Assembly: GCA_016191845.1 (NCBI GenBank) | Contig: JACPVF010000015.1 | Location: 1 to 64,000 of the forward strand | Source: Chloroflexota bacterium | GTDB lineage: Bacteria > Chloroflexota > Anaerolineae > Anaerolineales > Villigracilaceae | Direction of reading: 5' to 3' | Length of the DNA: 64,000 nt | Shown: one piece after another, positions 53,984-62,632 of the stretch | Layout: every line of letters begins with the position of its first letter | How positions within the stretch are numbered: the stretch's first letter is position 1 | Position numbers and translations under genes: made by a program | Notes under the pieces: generated by a model | Databases searched by the model: none | Told to the model about the DNA's origin: nothing | The model's input: only the letters and a program-made list of their open reading frames with translations

Positions 53984-56113
53984 ATGTTGCGGATTCGCAT
54001 GATTCTCATTGCCTGCCTGCTGTTGATCCAGACCGCGGCCTTCACGAAGGCCATGCCTCTACCGGCCTTCATGCTGCAGGAGGGACGCACCTATGACCAG
54101 GCGCATGATACGGGCTACCTGGATTGGAGCGGTCCGGTGCAATACTTCTATCTCACGCATCGGGACGGCGCCTTCCTCCCCCCGGAGGAAGGCGGGGCAA
54201 GTTGCATGGGCCAATGCCAGGAATGGGTGACTGTGCTTGGAAACGGGGGCAGGGTCAGCGGGGTCTTTGAGCGCGACGTGACCTACTTTGAGGTCATGAT
54301 CGCATTTTCCCACGACACTGAAATTGGTAGCGCCATCCTGCAGGCTTGTTCGTCCTACAGCGTGAGCGAACTGTATTTGGGCCCGGGTAGTGGATATCCG
54401 GGTTTCATCAGCGTGGATTTGGCTGTGCCTGCAGGCTGCCGCAATTGGTCCCTGACCGCCCAGGGGGGATTTGTCCCGTTTCGTTCGGTGGATGTATATT
54501 ACACGACCACACCTCCTGTGCCGACGAGTACGGTGACGCCCTCCGGGTATTACACACCCTTTCCCACTCCACCTGCAACGCAAACCCCGACTCTCCCTCC
54601 AAGTCCCACTCGGACGCCTGCCGCCTCTCCAACTTCCACCTTCCCTGCAACCTCCACCCCGACTCTGGTGCCCACCGCGACGCCCCTGCCTCCGATACTG
54701 TCAGGTCACGTGTCCTGTGAACTGGCAGGGGAGGAGGGATGGTGTAGGGAAGATGCTGCTTTGGTATTGCATGCCAGCGATCCGCAGGGGTGGGATGTCT
54801 TCATTCGAGGAGATATAGGAGGCGTTCCGTTTGCCTGCGGGGCTTCCTGTACCCTGTCCTTGAGCGAGGGCATTGGCACAGCCCATTACACGGCGATCTC
54901 CGCCACTGGGCGGACGGCCAACGGTCTTTCCACCTGGAAACTGGACTCCACTCCACCGGATCTGGACCTTTTGCTGCCGACGGTGGATGGGGACCATGGC
55001 TGGCATCGTTCGCCTGTCTCGGTCCGGGCGGAAGCCAGCGATGCAACATCCGGCTTGGAGTCGGTCCGGATCAGCCTGGATGAAGGGGACACCTGGAATA
55101 CACTGCCCATTCGATTGGAGGATGGGGTGTTTCCCATTGCGGTGCAGGCTGTGGATATGGCCGGTAACAAAAGGCTCGAGACCCGGATCGTGTCTGTGGA
55201 TACGATGCCGCCCACCTCCGGCTTTTCCAAGCCGAGCGGCGGGGCGGTCCTGCAAGGGAGCGTGACCCTGACGGGGACCTCCGACGATGAGACTTCCGGG
55301 GTCTCCGTTGTGCAGGTCTCCACCGATTCAGGTGCAAGTTGGCAGAGTCTGACTACTCATGCAGGGGCATGGTCCATGCTGTGGCATACGCAGAATTTAC
55401 CCAATGGCCCTTACGGATTATGGACCCGGGCCATCGATGAAGCAGGCAACCTCGGCGAGCCGTCCTTGCTCTCCGTCTGGGTGGACAACCACCCGCCCAA
55501 AGTCCTGCTGGCGGAGCGCTGGTGGATCTGGGAGGCGGGTGCGTTGAAAATCTCGACGGATTATTTCCCGCTGCGGGAGGTGCAGGTGACCATCACAGAT
55601 GGCCTGCGGCGCTGGCCGGAGGTGACCCTTTCCTATGATCCGAAACATATCCCTGTTTCTGTTTCCTGGGATCGGCGTTTTTCGGATGGGACGTTGGCGC
55701 CATCCGGGGAATACCGTGTTACGGTGCGTGCCTGCGACATTCATGAATTGTGCGGTACGGATACAGGCATGATTGTGATTCCCCAGGGCGCTGCGCCATC
55801 TGCAACTCTTCCTTCGACCGCCTCTCCGACGCTGACGTCCACTGCAACTCCCACGGCACGTCCCCTAGTCACGCAGACATTGGCTCCGCCATCCCAAACG
55901 GCCACCCCTGTGGAGTTTGTGCCAGAGCCTCTGCAACAAGGGCCGGTTGTCTCCATCCCCTTGTGGCAGGCGTTGGGTTTGCTGGGTCTGATGTTTGTCC
56001 TGGCGGCTGTCAGCCTGGCCGATCCCCGCCCTGCAGCGCTGGGTCGCCTTCGAAAGGTCATTGGACAGATCGGACAAATAACTACTTCTGATGAAGGAAA
56101 GGATGAATCATGA
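53984..56113 (+). CDS. Stalked surface protein with Ig-like domains and C-terminal anchor
   Basis: 709 aa. Signal peptide (MLRIRMILIACLLLIQTAAF), a beta-rich N-domain with paired cysteines, then a Pro/Thr stalk (TPTLPPSPTRTPAASPTS). Two or more bacterial Ig-like repeats follow (DSTPPDLDLLLP; SGLESVRISLDEGDTW; DTMPPTSGFSKP), then a second Pro/Thr stretch, one transmembrane helix (LWQALGLLGLMFVLAAVSL) and a basic cytoplasmic tail. As part of the transfer operon it is a good candidate for a cell-surface adhesin for mating-pair contact; that is inference. Confidence 0.75.
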   Translation: MLRIRMILIACLLLIQTAAFTKAMPLPAFMLQEGRTYDQAHDTGYLDWSGPVQYFYLTHRDGAFLPPEEGGASCMGQCQEWVTVLGNGGRVSGVFERDVTYFEVMIAFSHDTEIGSAILQACSSYSVSELYLGPGSGYPGFISVDLAVPAGCRNWSLTAQGGFVPFRSVDVYYTTTPPVPTSTVTPSGYYTPFPTPPATQTPTLPPSPTRTPAASPTSTFPATSTPTLVPTATPLPPILSGHVSCELAGEEGWCREDAALVLHASDPQGWDVFIRGDIGGVPFACGASCTLSLSEGIGTAHYTAISATGRTANGLSTWKLDSTPPDLDLLLPTVDGDHGWHRSPVSVRAEASDATSGLESVRISLDEGDTWNTLPIRLEDGVFPIAVQAVDMAGNKRLETRIVSVDTMPPTSGFSKPSGGAVLQGSVTLTGTSDDETSGVSVVQVSTDSGASWQSLTTHAGAWSMLWHTQNLPNGPYGLWTRAIDEAGNLGEPSLLSVWVDNHPPKVLLAERWWIWEAGALKISTDYFPLREVQVTITDGLRRWPEVTLSYDPKHIPVSVSWDRRFSDGTLAPSGEYRVTVRACDIHELCGTDTGMIVIPQGAAPSATLPSTASPTLTSTATPTARPLVTQTLAPPSQTATPVEFVPEPLQQGPVVSIPLWQALGLLGLMFVLAAVSLADPRPAALGRLRKVIGQIGQITTSDEGKDES

Positions 56114-56655
56114 TGGAAATGATGCTTGCATTGGCTGTCCTGGCGGCGGTGATCGTTTTCGGGACTTTGATCAGCCTGGGCAACGAACGTCAGCGCAGGG
56201 CCATCGACGCCTTGCAGGATCAAATCGTCTCCTGGGCGGTGCAGGATTTGAAGATCAAGCGGGATCATCTGGCCCGTGAGGTGCGGGTCGATGACCCGCT
56301 CGGCTGGTTGAATCGCCTGACTTCCCGTGCCTTCTCATCCCATGTGGAATTGCAGATCGTGGAGTTCTTCGAGGATCCGCAGGTATTGGTGTGCCAGTCT
56401 GGTGATGGCACGCGAGTTCTTTTTTCCCCTCTTTCTAAGTCGGAGATACACGTCTTGAACAAAATGCGCAAGGGGAAACTGGCCCATTACACAAGTGGGA
56501 ATCCCCTATTGAGGTTTCCAAGAGGGACCAGAGGCCAGGAATTCTCTCCACTGAACAGTGGGGCGGGGTTCGATCTGGAATTGAGGTTGGCGTGGAAAGG
56601 TCTGACAGGCAGGGAGGCCCAAAGTGAACGATTATGGATGTATATGATAGGGTAG
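56110..56655 (+). CDS. Membrane-anchored hypothetical protein (181 aa)
   Basis: An N-terminal transmembrane helix (MMLALAVLAAVIVFGTLISL) is followed by a basic helical region and a mixed domain. The ATGA overlap with the surface-protein gene shows it ends the same operon. The single-pass architecture with a cytoplasmic or external domain recalls VirB8-like or pilin-like subunits, but no family signature is visible. Confidence 0.6.
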   Translation: MMEMMLALAVLAAVIVFGTLISLGNERQRRAIDALQDQIVSWAVQDLKIKRDHLAREVRVDDPLGWLNRLTSRAFSSHVELQIVEFFEDPQVLVCQSGDGTRVLFSPLSKSEIHVLNKMRKGKLAHYTSGNPLLRFPRGTRGQEFSPLNSGAGFDLELRLAWKGLTGREAQSERLWMYMIG

Positions 56656-56662
56656 ATGAAAA

Positions 56663-56686
56663 TCCCGCAGGCCATTACCTGCGGGA
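56663..56686. terminator. Bidirectional terminator with the cas6 stop codon in its loop
   Basis: TCCCGCAGG (56663-56671) pairs with CCTGCGGGA (56678-56686). The plus-strand tail is CCTTTTGTTT, the minus-strand tail TTTTCATC. The stop of cas6 (56675-56677) falls in the 6-base loop. It ends both the plus-strand transfer operon and the minus-strand CRISPR operon. Confidence 0.85.
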
Positions 56687-57610
56687 CCTTTTGTTTAATT
56701 TCCGGCCATTTTGGGAAACGGCTAGGGGTATTCTATTTTGCGTAGGTGAATGTGATACCGGGAGAGGTCGGCACTGGCCCATACCGATGGTGGTGTGATG
56801 GCCGACCCCGCTGTAGAAGGCAAATTGGGTCAGGGACTGCATCACCGTAGCCGCGCCATCCCAATATTCCTTCCAGCCAGGTTTAACCTTGCCCTTGGGA
56901 ATCAAAGAAAAACCCACAGTTCCCGCGAAACCCGTGGCTGCTCCGCGAGTGCCTTCAGCGAATTCCCAATGTGTGGTGTTCACTGCCGTCAATTCATCGA
57001 CCAGGATGCAGTCACTGGAAAATTGCGGCCATAGTTCATGGACCTGCATTGATTCAGGCGCAAAGGCATTCCACTTTTCCCACAGGCTGCGGAAAACCTG
57101 CCCTGGCATGGGCAGGCAGATATCCAGGTTGTTGTTGCGGAATGCGGTCGGGCTGACGAATTCCATGCGAAGTTGCCGCTCTGATTTGTCTGAGAACGAC
57201 TCGGCAATTTCTGTAAAGGAGGTTTCCCTTGCCCACTCATGCTCCGCGCGATTTGTGAAGACATCGTCCACGCGGAAATCCATTTTGTGGAGGGTGAGGC
57301 GTTTTGGGATTTTGCGCAGAATCCTTTGCTGCAAAGTCTCCGACACTTCCTCGTTCAAACTGGTGATGCGCAGCCAGCATAGCTCGCCTGGTTGTACCCA
57401 GTCTCCTGCTCGCAGGGGGCGCAGGTGCTCATCCAGCAGGGTGGAGACAGTATAGGGTTTCAGACCCTGCTCATCATGCAGCCGGCTGGCCAGTGAGGCG
57501 TGGGAACGCGTTAACTGTCCCAGGAACCAGGCTTGGACAGGACGTCCCAGCCCGCCTAGGATGGGATAGGAGGATTCGGCGGTGAGAGAGATGAGGAGGG
57601 AGCGGAGCAT
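56675..57610 (-). CDS. cas6: CRISPR endoribonuclease Cas6
   Basis: 311 aa. A double ferredoxin-like protein ending with the Cas6 Gly-rich loop GVGHHTTIGMGQ, preceded by a GTVGFSLIPKG strand; His residues in that loop may contribute to catalysis. It cuts pre-crRNA in the repeats. It is the last gene of the type III-D operon, 8 bases after the HDR-motif gene. Its repeat substrate is not in the window: the array at 1-2760 is I-E-like, which normally uses Cas6e. Confidence 0.85.
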   Translation of the reverse strand: MLRSLLISLTAESSYPILGGLGRPVQAWFLGQLTRSHASLASRLHDEQGLKPYTVSTLLDEHLRPLRAGDWVQPGELCWLRITSLNEEVSETLQQRILRKIPKRLTLHKMDFRVDDVFTNRAEHEWARETSFTEIAESFSDKSERQLRMEFVSPTAFRNNNLDICLPMPGQVFRSLWEKWNAFAPESMQVHELWPQFSSDCILVDELTAVNTTHWEFAEGTRGAATGFAGTVGFSLIPKGKVKPGWKEYWDGAATVMQSLTQFAFYSGVGHHTTIGMGQCRPLPVSHSPTQNRIPLAVSQNGRKLNKRSRR

Positions 57611-57618
57611 GGGTTAAA

Positions 57619-58650
57619 TCACGGTTTGATAAATAAATTAAAAGAGATTTTTTTTTCAATTCTATACGGGACTCTATAAGTATATTTTAAATATTCTCTT
57701 CGCCAATTCCTTTCTTGAAGCAGTGTCCATATCTCTTCTTTTGTTTTATTTTCTTCAATTCCGGCAGGTAGTGAAATTCCTGCAAGTTCAGTCAAGATAT
57801 ATCTATCATGAAGAAACTGATTGTTCTGATCAACGCTGAGCAGTATTATAGTCACGTTGTGGTTGTATAGTTTTCTAGAAATATCGATCAGGAATGTTTC
57901 CCATTCTGATTTATACAGATCTAGATCTTTTTCAATTTGTTCCTTTCTTTTCTTTTGATCGTTTTTACTAACAGACGTAAATATTTCTATTGTCCCAGGT
58001 GTTTGATAATTCTGGTAATTTCCTAATAATTCTGCAATAAGTCCAATAATGTTTTTATAACGATTTCGTTTTTCGTTCTCGTCCTCTGTTTGCTTGCCCC
58101 TCTTCTCTGAACTATCATACGGGAAAATGTAAGGATCTATCAATTTTACTGACTTTGCATGACGTAAGAATGGAGTAAGTATGGCACGCAACCTGGATTT
58201 TTCCTTGGTTACTGACTGTTGTTGAGAATCCTTGATACGTTTCACAAACGAATCTCTTGGATCTATTGGAAAATCAATAATTGCGGCATTAGAAACGTTA
58301 TTAGTTATACGTGTAGATTCACATGTCACAATAGCATCAATAGCGCCCTTTTTCAATTCCATTAGCGCAACTTTAAACCAGTTGTCAACTGGATTTAATA
58401 CTTCACCTGAAGGACACTCAAAAATCTTATGGGTGTTATGGTATTTGATTAAGCGATGGCGTATTTTATCTTTTATGGTTGGTTTAAGTTCCAATTTGCC
58501 AACAAATTTTGCCCATTCACCTCCATAAAGATTAGCAATAAGAACATTGTCCCCAAGATATGCCCATAAATTTTCCAATTCCCTTTCCTCACCGGAGTGT
58601 AAATTCACATATTCGAAAACGTCTGGGGTAATCGCAATGTCAAAAAGCAT
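57619..58650 (-). CDS. HDR-motif protein, partner of the ABC-type ATPase (PLD/MIT-C-like?)
   Basis: 343 aa from MLFDIAITPDVFEYVNL; the start overlaps the ATPase stop by 11 bases, so the two are coupled. The C-terminal half has KLIDPYIFPYD, a strand TIEIFTS and HDRYILTELAG, a DPY...HDR pattern seen in phospholipase-D-like MIT-C/backend nuclease domains (recognition is tentative). The N-terminal half (IDAIVTCESTRI) may be a PIN-like or unrelated domain. AT-rich, unlike cas6. Probably the effector of a two-gene module whose ATPase is the sensor. Confidence 0.6.
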   Translation of the reverse strand: MLFDIAITPDVFEYVNLHSGEERELENLWAYLGDNVLIANLYGGEWAKFVGKLELKPTIKDKIRHRLIKYHNTHKIFECPSGEVLNPVDNWFKVALMELKKGAIDAIVTCESTRITNNVSNAAIIDFPIDPRDSFVKRIKDSQQQSVTKEKSRLRAILTPFLRHAKSVKLIDPYIFPYDSSEKRGKQTEDENEKRNRYKNIIGLIAELLGNYQNYQTPGTIEIFTSVSKNDQKKRKEQIEKDLDLYKSEWETFLIDISRKLYNHNVTIILLSVDQNNQFLHDRYILTELAGISLPAGIEENKTKEEIWTLLQERNWRREYLKYTYRVPYRIEKKISFNLFIKP

Positions 58651-60076
58651 TATCGTAAAACCTCTCAATAAAACCCTCTTCAAAAAATTCTCCAGGCCAT
58701 TTTTCAATTTCCCCAAGTTTATTAATTGTTACAGATACGGTTATCGAATTAGTGTTTGATGTTTTTTGTGAAACAATAATATTGAATTTTCCAGGCTCAA
58801 TTTCATGATTCATATTGCGAAACTGATACGGCAACCTTTTTTTAGACGACTGCCTAATTCGCTTCATTGCCCGTAGAAGTATGTATTCACTATGCGTTTC
58901 AATGACTAAGGTGTTATTGGCACCAAGGGCAGTAATTATTAGAAAATCCATTAACTCCATTTGATTAATTGGATCTAAAAAAGCATCAGGATGTTCTAAT
59001 AAAATCAGGCTGTCGCTTTCGAAACTTATTAACAAAAGCATGTATGACAAGAAAAAGGTAAAACCAGTTCCAGTGTGTTCGAATCCCGCAAGATCTATTT
59101 TTTGTTTTTGATGTGAACTTGCCGCAATCTTTAATGCATTAAGTAAGTCTGTTTTTAAAGCCTGAGAAATTTCACTCCTCTCAAGCCAGGACGCTAAATT
59201 CTCAGGAATTTTCTCTTGATTTTTTTGCGCTTTTTGTACAAGCATTGACAAGCTTTCGAGTTTGAGAGGACTAATATATTTTACTGATTCGACAAATCTG
59301 GAAATGTCGTTAGTAAGCGCCTGGAGTAGATTGTCTATATATCGGACAACATTTCGAGGATCGTTAGTGTTCTTATAAGGATCAAAACCTTCATCCTCAG
59401 CTTCTTCTTGGGTCATTTCAATTCGAGTCAAATCGAACAGACTTCCATTTGATGATTTAATTCTTGGAAGAGATTGATTCTCTTCTAAGGTGATTTGTTC
59501 CAATAAAGTGTGCGCAAGATTAATGTCAAGTATTTGGCTGCTAAACTTCCATTGACAAGGATTATCTTGGGCGTCTATGGAGTTTAATTGTATTGAAAGA
59601 ATATTCTCAACTTCTATATCACCAATGCCGTTGTTAACTATTTTTTTCTTTGGCAAATCTATTGAAGTAGATGTTAGTTTTCCAATATCGTCGCTACCTT
59701 CGATACGTTGAAAGGATAAACTTATTACGAGTTGTGTTTTCTCGTCAACATTTAAACCGCGATACATTGAAAAATCGTTTATTTTAGGCCCTAGGCCAAA
59801 ACTGGGCGAGCATCGAAAATGAAAAGTTAATATATTGTTTTTTTGGTCAGTCGAATCTTTGTGCAATATTGTAGAAATACCTTTCATACCTTGAAGTGAG
59901 AATTGATCTGTGGGGTTATTAATACCAAACGTCTCGCGCATTACTTTAAACGCGTGACCGATGGCGCTTTTCCCGCTTGAATTATGTCCATATATAAAGA
60001 CAATAGGACATAATTCAAGCCAATCGGTTTCTTCAAATGCCAAGAAATTTGAAAGGCGAATCGCTTGTACAGCCAT
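58640..60076 (-). CDS. ABC/OLD-like AAA ATPase inside the type III-D operon
   Basis: 478 aa from MAVQAIRLSNFLAFEETDW (Met at 60076, 25 bases after the RAMP stop; weak ribosome-binding site). Walker A GHNSSGKSAIGHAF near the N-terminus; Walker B/D-loop LILLEHPDAFLDP and H-loop LVIETHSEYILLR near the C-terminus: the AAA_15/OLD-type ABC ATPase order with a long middle insert (coiled and Asn/Asp-rich). No TOPRIM nuclease is fused; the following gene may supply the effector. 21 G/C of 60 bases at 58981, against 31 of 60 in the flanking RAMP gene at 61081. Confidence 0.8.
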   Translation of the reverse strand: MAVQAIRLSNFLAFEETDWLELCPIVFIYGHNSSGKSAIGHAFKVMRETFGINNPTDQFSLQGMKGISTILHKDSTDQKNNILTFHFRCSPSFGLGPKINDFSMYRGLNVDEKTQLVISLSFQRIEGSDDIGKLTSTSIDLPKKKIVNNGIGDIEVENILSIQLNSIDAQDNPCQWKFSSQILDINLAHTLLEQITLEENQSLPRIKSSNGSLFDLTRIEMTQEEAEDEGFDPYKNTNDPRNVVRYIDNLLQALTNDISRFVESVKYISPLKLESLSMLVQKAQKNQEKIPENLASWLERSEISQALKTDLLNALKIAASSHQKQKIDLAGFEHTGTGFTFFLSYMLLLISFESDSLILLEHPDAFLDPINQMELMDFLIITALGANNTLVIETHSEYILLRAMKRIRQSSKKRLPYQFRNMNHEIEPGKFNIIVSQKTSNTNSITVSVTINKLGEIEKWPGEFFEEGFIERFYDNAF

Positions 60077-60101
60077 AAGATGGTTTAATTCATTCTGGGT
60101 T

Positions 60102-62090
60102 TCAGCTCTTTTTCTTTGACCACACTCCAAATGGAGACGGTAAAACAGGACGATCCCTATACTCGTTACGTTTTCCCTTTCGTTCCTTTGGATCGGGATG
60201 TTCAATCTCCATGTACCTCGTCCACTCAAGGGCAGGGCCAGGCCATTGCAGCATGGTCAACAAAGCACGGATGCGATTGTGCTTCATGAACTCCGTTTCC
60301 AGTTCGGCGCTCATAAAATCCACAAAACTTTGCATTGCGGAATTGCTCGAATCGGTATCTTTTTGGGGATTGCCCGACCAGGTCTGCCCATTTATCAGGG
60401 AAGCATAACGTTCCATGGGATTGCTTTTATGCAACTGGGCTTTGATCTGAATGGCACCCATGCCCAGCGGTTTGCCCATTCCGAATTTCAAACGAATGTT
60501 ATTGTCAGCAGCGATGTTGAATATCCACATCAGCGCGCCTAGTTCCTCATCTCTCAGATTTTCAAAGCGCACCTGGAATTTAAACGATACCCCAGCCTTC
60601 AGCGGGCGGATGTGGGTGTGCTGGGTATCCTTCTCGGTCAGCAATCCCTTCTCGCTGATTTCATCCAGACCCACTTGTCCTTTGTGCCAGTAGAACTTGT
60701 GGCCGCGAATCACTGTCTCGCTGGGAGTGGGGGATGCAAAATCGCGCAGGCGGGTCTCGTATTTGGTCTCGCCGTCTCTTGTTCTGCCGATCTCATGGAA
60801 ATTCGGTTCTGGTTGAACCAGATAGTGTTGGAAGGTGGTCGGTTTGGGACCAGAGAGAATCTTGGGAGTGATGGGAGAGTTGGATAGCCAGATATCCTTT
60901 TGTCCATCCATCAGTTCCGCATCGCCACAAAAGACGCGGCCGGCATAGGCGCGCTGCCGCTGGGAGCCTTTCTCAACTTTGCGCGTGTACCCAAACATGG
61001 CTTCGGCATAATCCACCAGCCCAGGGTCTTTGGGTTGTTCCTCCGCGCGGGCATATTCGGGAACATAATCGAACGGCGAGTTGGGATAGGGCATGCGGAA
61101 CATGCGCGTGTGACCGAAAAAGATGATCTTGCCGTCCTTTTCGATGTAGAAAACAGGCTGGCCATCGTGAAGCGCGCCATGTTTCCCCAGTAGTTTTTCC
61201 TGTTCCTTGCTGACCTGCTCGATGTAGGAATCCACTTGTTCATCGGTCAGGGAAAACAGGCGTGCATCGGGATCGGCTTCATAAACGACAGCCTCGCTCT
61301 TTTTGCTGTTCATCCAGCCGCTGCGCGCCAGCGTGGCAGGACGCAAGCCGGGGCGCACGTCCGAATCGCTGTCGGTCACTTTGGCGAATTTGATCTTCAA
61401 GAATCCGCCGCGCACATCCTGGTATTGATACGGACCGGTCTGGATGTAAATTTCATATGCGTTCTGGCAGTTCTTTACACGCTTGAGTTTTCGAAATTTA
61501 TCCTCGTTGATGCCAATGTGGGCGTAGGTGGTTCCACCGATGACCTTTGCAGGTCGAATTGCCCAATCATTTGGACCAGTTTTCACCATGTAGCCGCCGC
61601 GCATCAACGGTGTGTAATACTTCATGTTCTTGCCGGCTGTTTCCTCGCGGTCGAGGTGCATCATCATGTCCCGATAGTGGGCATCGTGATTGGTGGTTCC
61701 ACCCACTGAGCGATAAACCAAGGGTGTCTTGCTGACCGAGCCGATCTTGCTGAAGGTGACGATCTCCACCAATGTCCGCAACATGCCGCGCAGGCTGCTG
61801 CCGGGAATGACAGGCTGATTATTATCGTTCAAGTAGAAAAAGTTGGGCAGATCCTTGGATTCCTGGCCCGCTTTGGCCTGCTCAGGCGTGAGGCCGGCGC
61901 GCACAAAGACCGGCGATGAGGTGGTTAGCTCACATTCGATATAGCCCGTGAGCAGGTCGGGATCATAGACGCCCTGATCGGGTAATTCTTCCACGCGAAC
62001 GGTGACCACCTTTTCGGGCAGGGGAATAAAGTTGTAAGGTGCGTGGGCAGTGCGATTCTCATCCACTTTGGGTTGCACAGGGATCGTCAT
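60102..62090 (-). CDS. TIGR03986-like CRISPR RAMP protein
   Basis: 662 aa from the Met at 62090 (GGAGGTGGCAAA upstream). RAMP marks: TGYIECELTTSSPVFVR, IPGSSLRGMLRTLVE with the usual SxxG motif, and FGMGKPLGMGAIQI as the Gly-rich loop, in the size range and pattern of the TIGR03986 family of type III-associated RAMP proteins (from memory). It probably contributes Cas7-like backbone units of the effector. Overlaps csx19 by ATGA. Confidence 0.82.
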   Translation of the reverse strand: MTIPVQPKVDENRTAHAPYNFIPLPEKVVTVRVEELPDQGVYDPDLLTGYIECELTTSSPVFVRAGLTPEQAKAGQESKDLPNFFYLNDNNQPVIPGSSLRGMLRTLVEIVTFSKIGSVSKTPLVYRSVGGTTNHDAHYRDMMMHLDREETAGKNMKYYTPLMRGGYMVKTGPNDWAIRPAKVIGGTTYAHIGINEDKFRKLKRVKNCQNAYEIYIQTGPYQYQDVRGGFLKIKFAKVTDSDSDVRPGLRPATLARSGWMNSKKSEAVVYEADPDARLFSLTDEQVDSYIEQVSKEQEKLLGKHGALHDGQPVFYIEKDGKIIFFGHTRMFRMPYPNSPFDYVPEYARAEEQPKDPGLVDYAEAMFGYTRKVEKGSQRQRAYAGRVFCGDAELMDGQKDIWLSNSPITPKILSGPKPTTFQHYLVQPEPNFHEIGRTRDGETKYETRLRDFASPTPSETVIRGHKFYWHKGQVGLDEISEKGLLTEKDTQHTHIRPLKAGVSFKFQVRFENLRDEELGALMWIFNIAADNNIRLKFGMGKPLGMGAIQIKAQLHKSNPMERYASLINGQTWSGNPQKDTDSSNSAMQSFVDFMSAELETEFMKHNRIRALLTMLQWPGPALEWTRYMEIEHPDPKERKGKRNEYRDRPVLPSPFGVWSKKKS

Positions 62091-62632
62091 TTTGCCACCT
62101 CCATCGCTTTCTTTCCAATCGAAAGCCCGGCCAGATGGCTTAGGGCAATGCGGGCTTCGCCGGTTTGTTCGTCGTACATAACTATGTGATGCACTTCGAG
62201 GCGGACACATTCCTCGTCGCCGAAGACGCCATCCACGGGCATGAATTGGTTCGGGATGCCTTTGCGGAATTCGCTGACTTCCAGGAAGTCGCCCTGGCGT
62301 CCTTCGCTTTTGTCGCCCCACAGGATCTGGCTCTCCACGATGACATCGCCCGCGTCCACCACGCGGCGGGCCTGCCAGTCGCCCAGTTCGTCACGGAAGA
62401 GGCGCACTTCATCATCCTCGCCGAAGACGAAGGCTTGTTGTAGGGTCTTGCCGCGCAGTTCGGGCTGGCCGGGACCGGTAACCAGCGTTCCATTAACCAA
62501 CCGCCCCCAAATTACGCCATCGTCGGCAAAGGCCAGCAGGGTGGAACGTTTCTCGTTCAACTGGCTTTCCAACCAGGCGCGAACATCATTATTATCGGGC
62601 AATTTCTCAATCGGTTCGGTGAAGTTATTCAT
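62087..62632 (-). CDS. csx19: Csx19-like protein (type III-D)
   Basis: 181 aa. The core STLLAFADDGVIWGRLVNGTL matches the Csx19/TIGR03984 family linked to type III-D systems (motif recognition). Structural studies of type III-D effectors place Csx19 as a subunit of the complex; no catalytic motif is seen. Its ends overlap both neighbours (8 bases with the tandem RAMP gene, 4 with the TIGR03986-like gene). Confidence 0.78.
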   Translation of the reverse strand: MNNFTEPIEKLPDNNDVRAWLESQLNEKRSTLLAFADDGVIWGRLVNGTLVTGPGQPELRGKTLQQAFVFGEDDEVRLFRDELGDWQARRVVDAGDVIVESQILWGDKSEGRQGDFLEVSEFRKGIPNQFMPVDGVFGDEECVRLEVHHIVMYDEQTGEARIALSHLAGLSIGKKAMEVAK

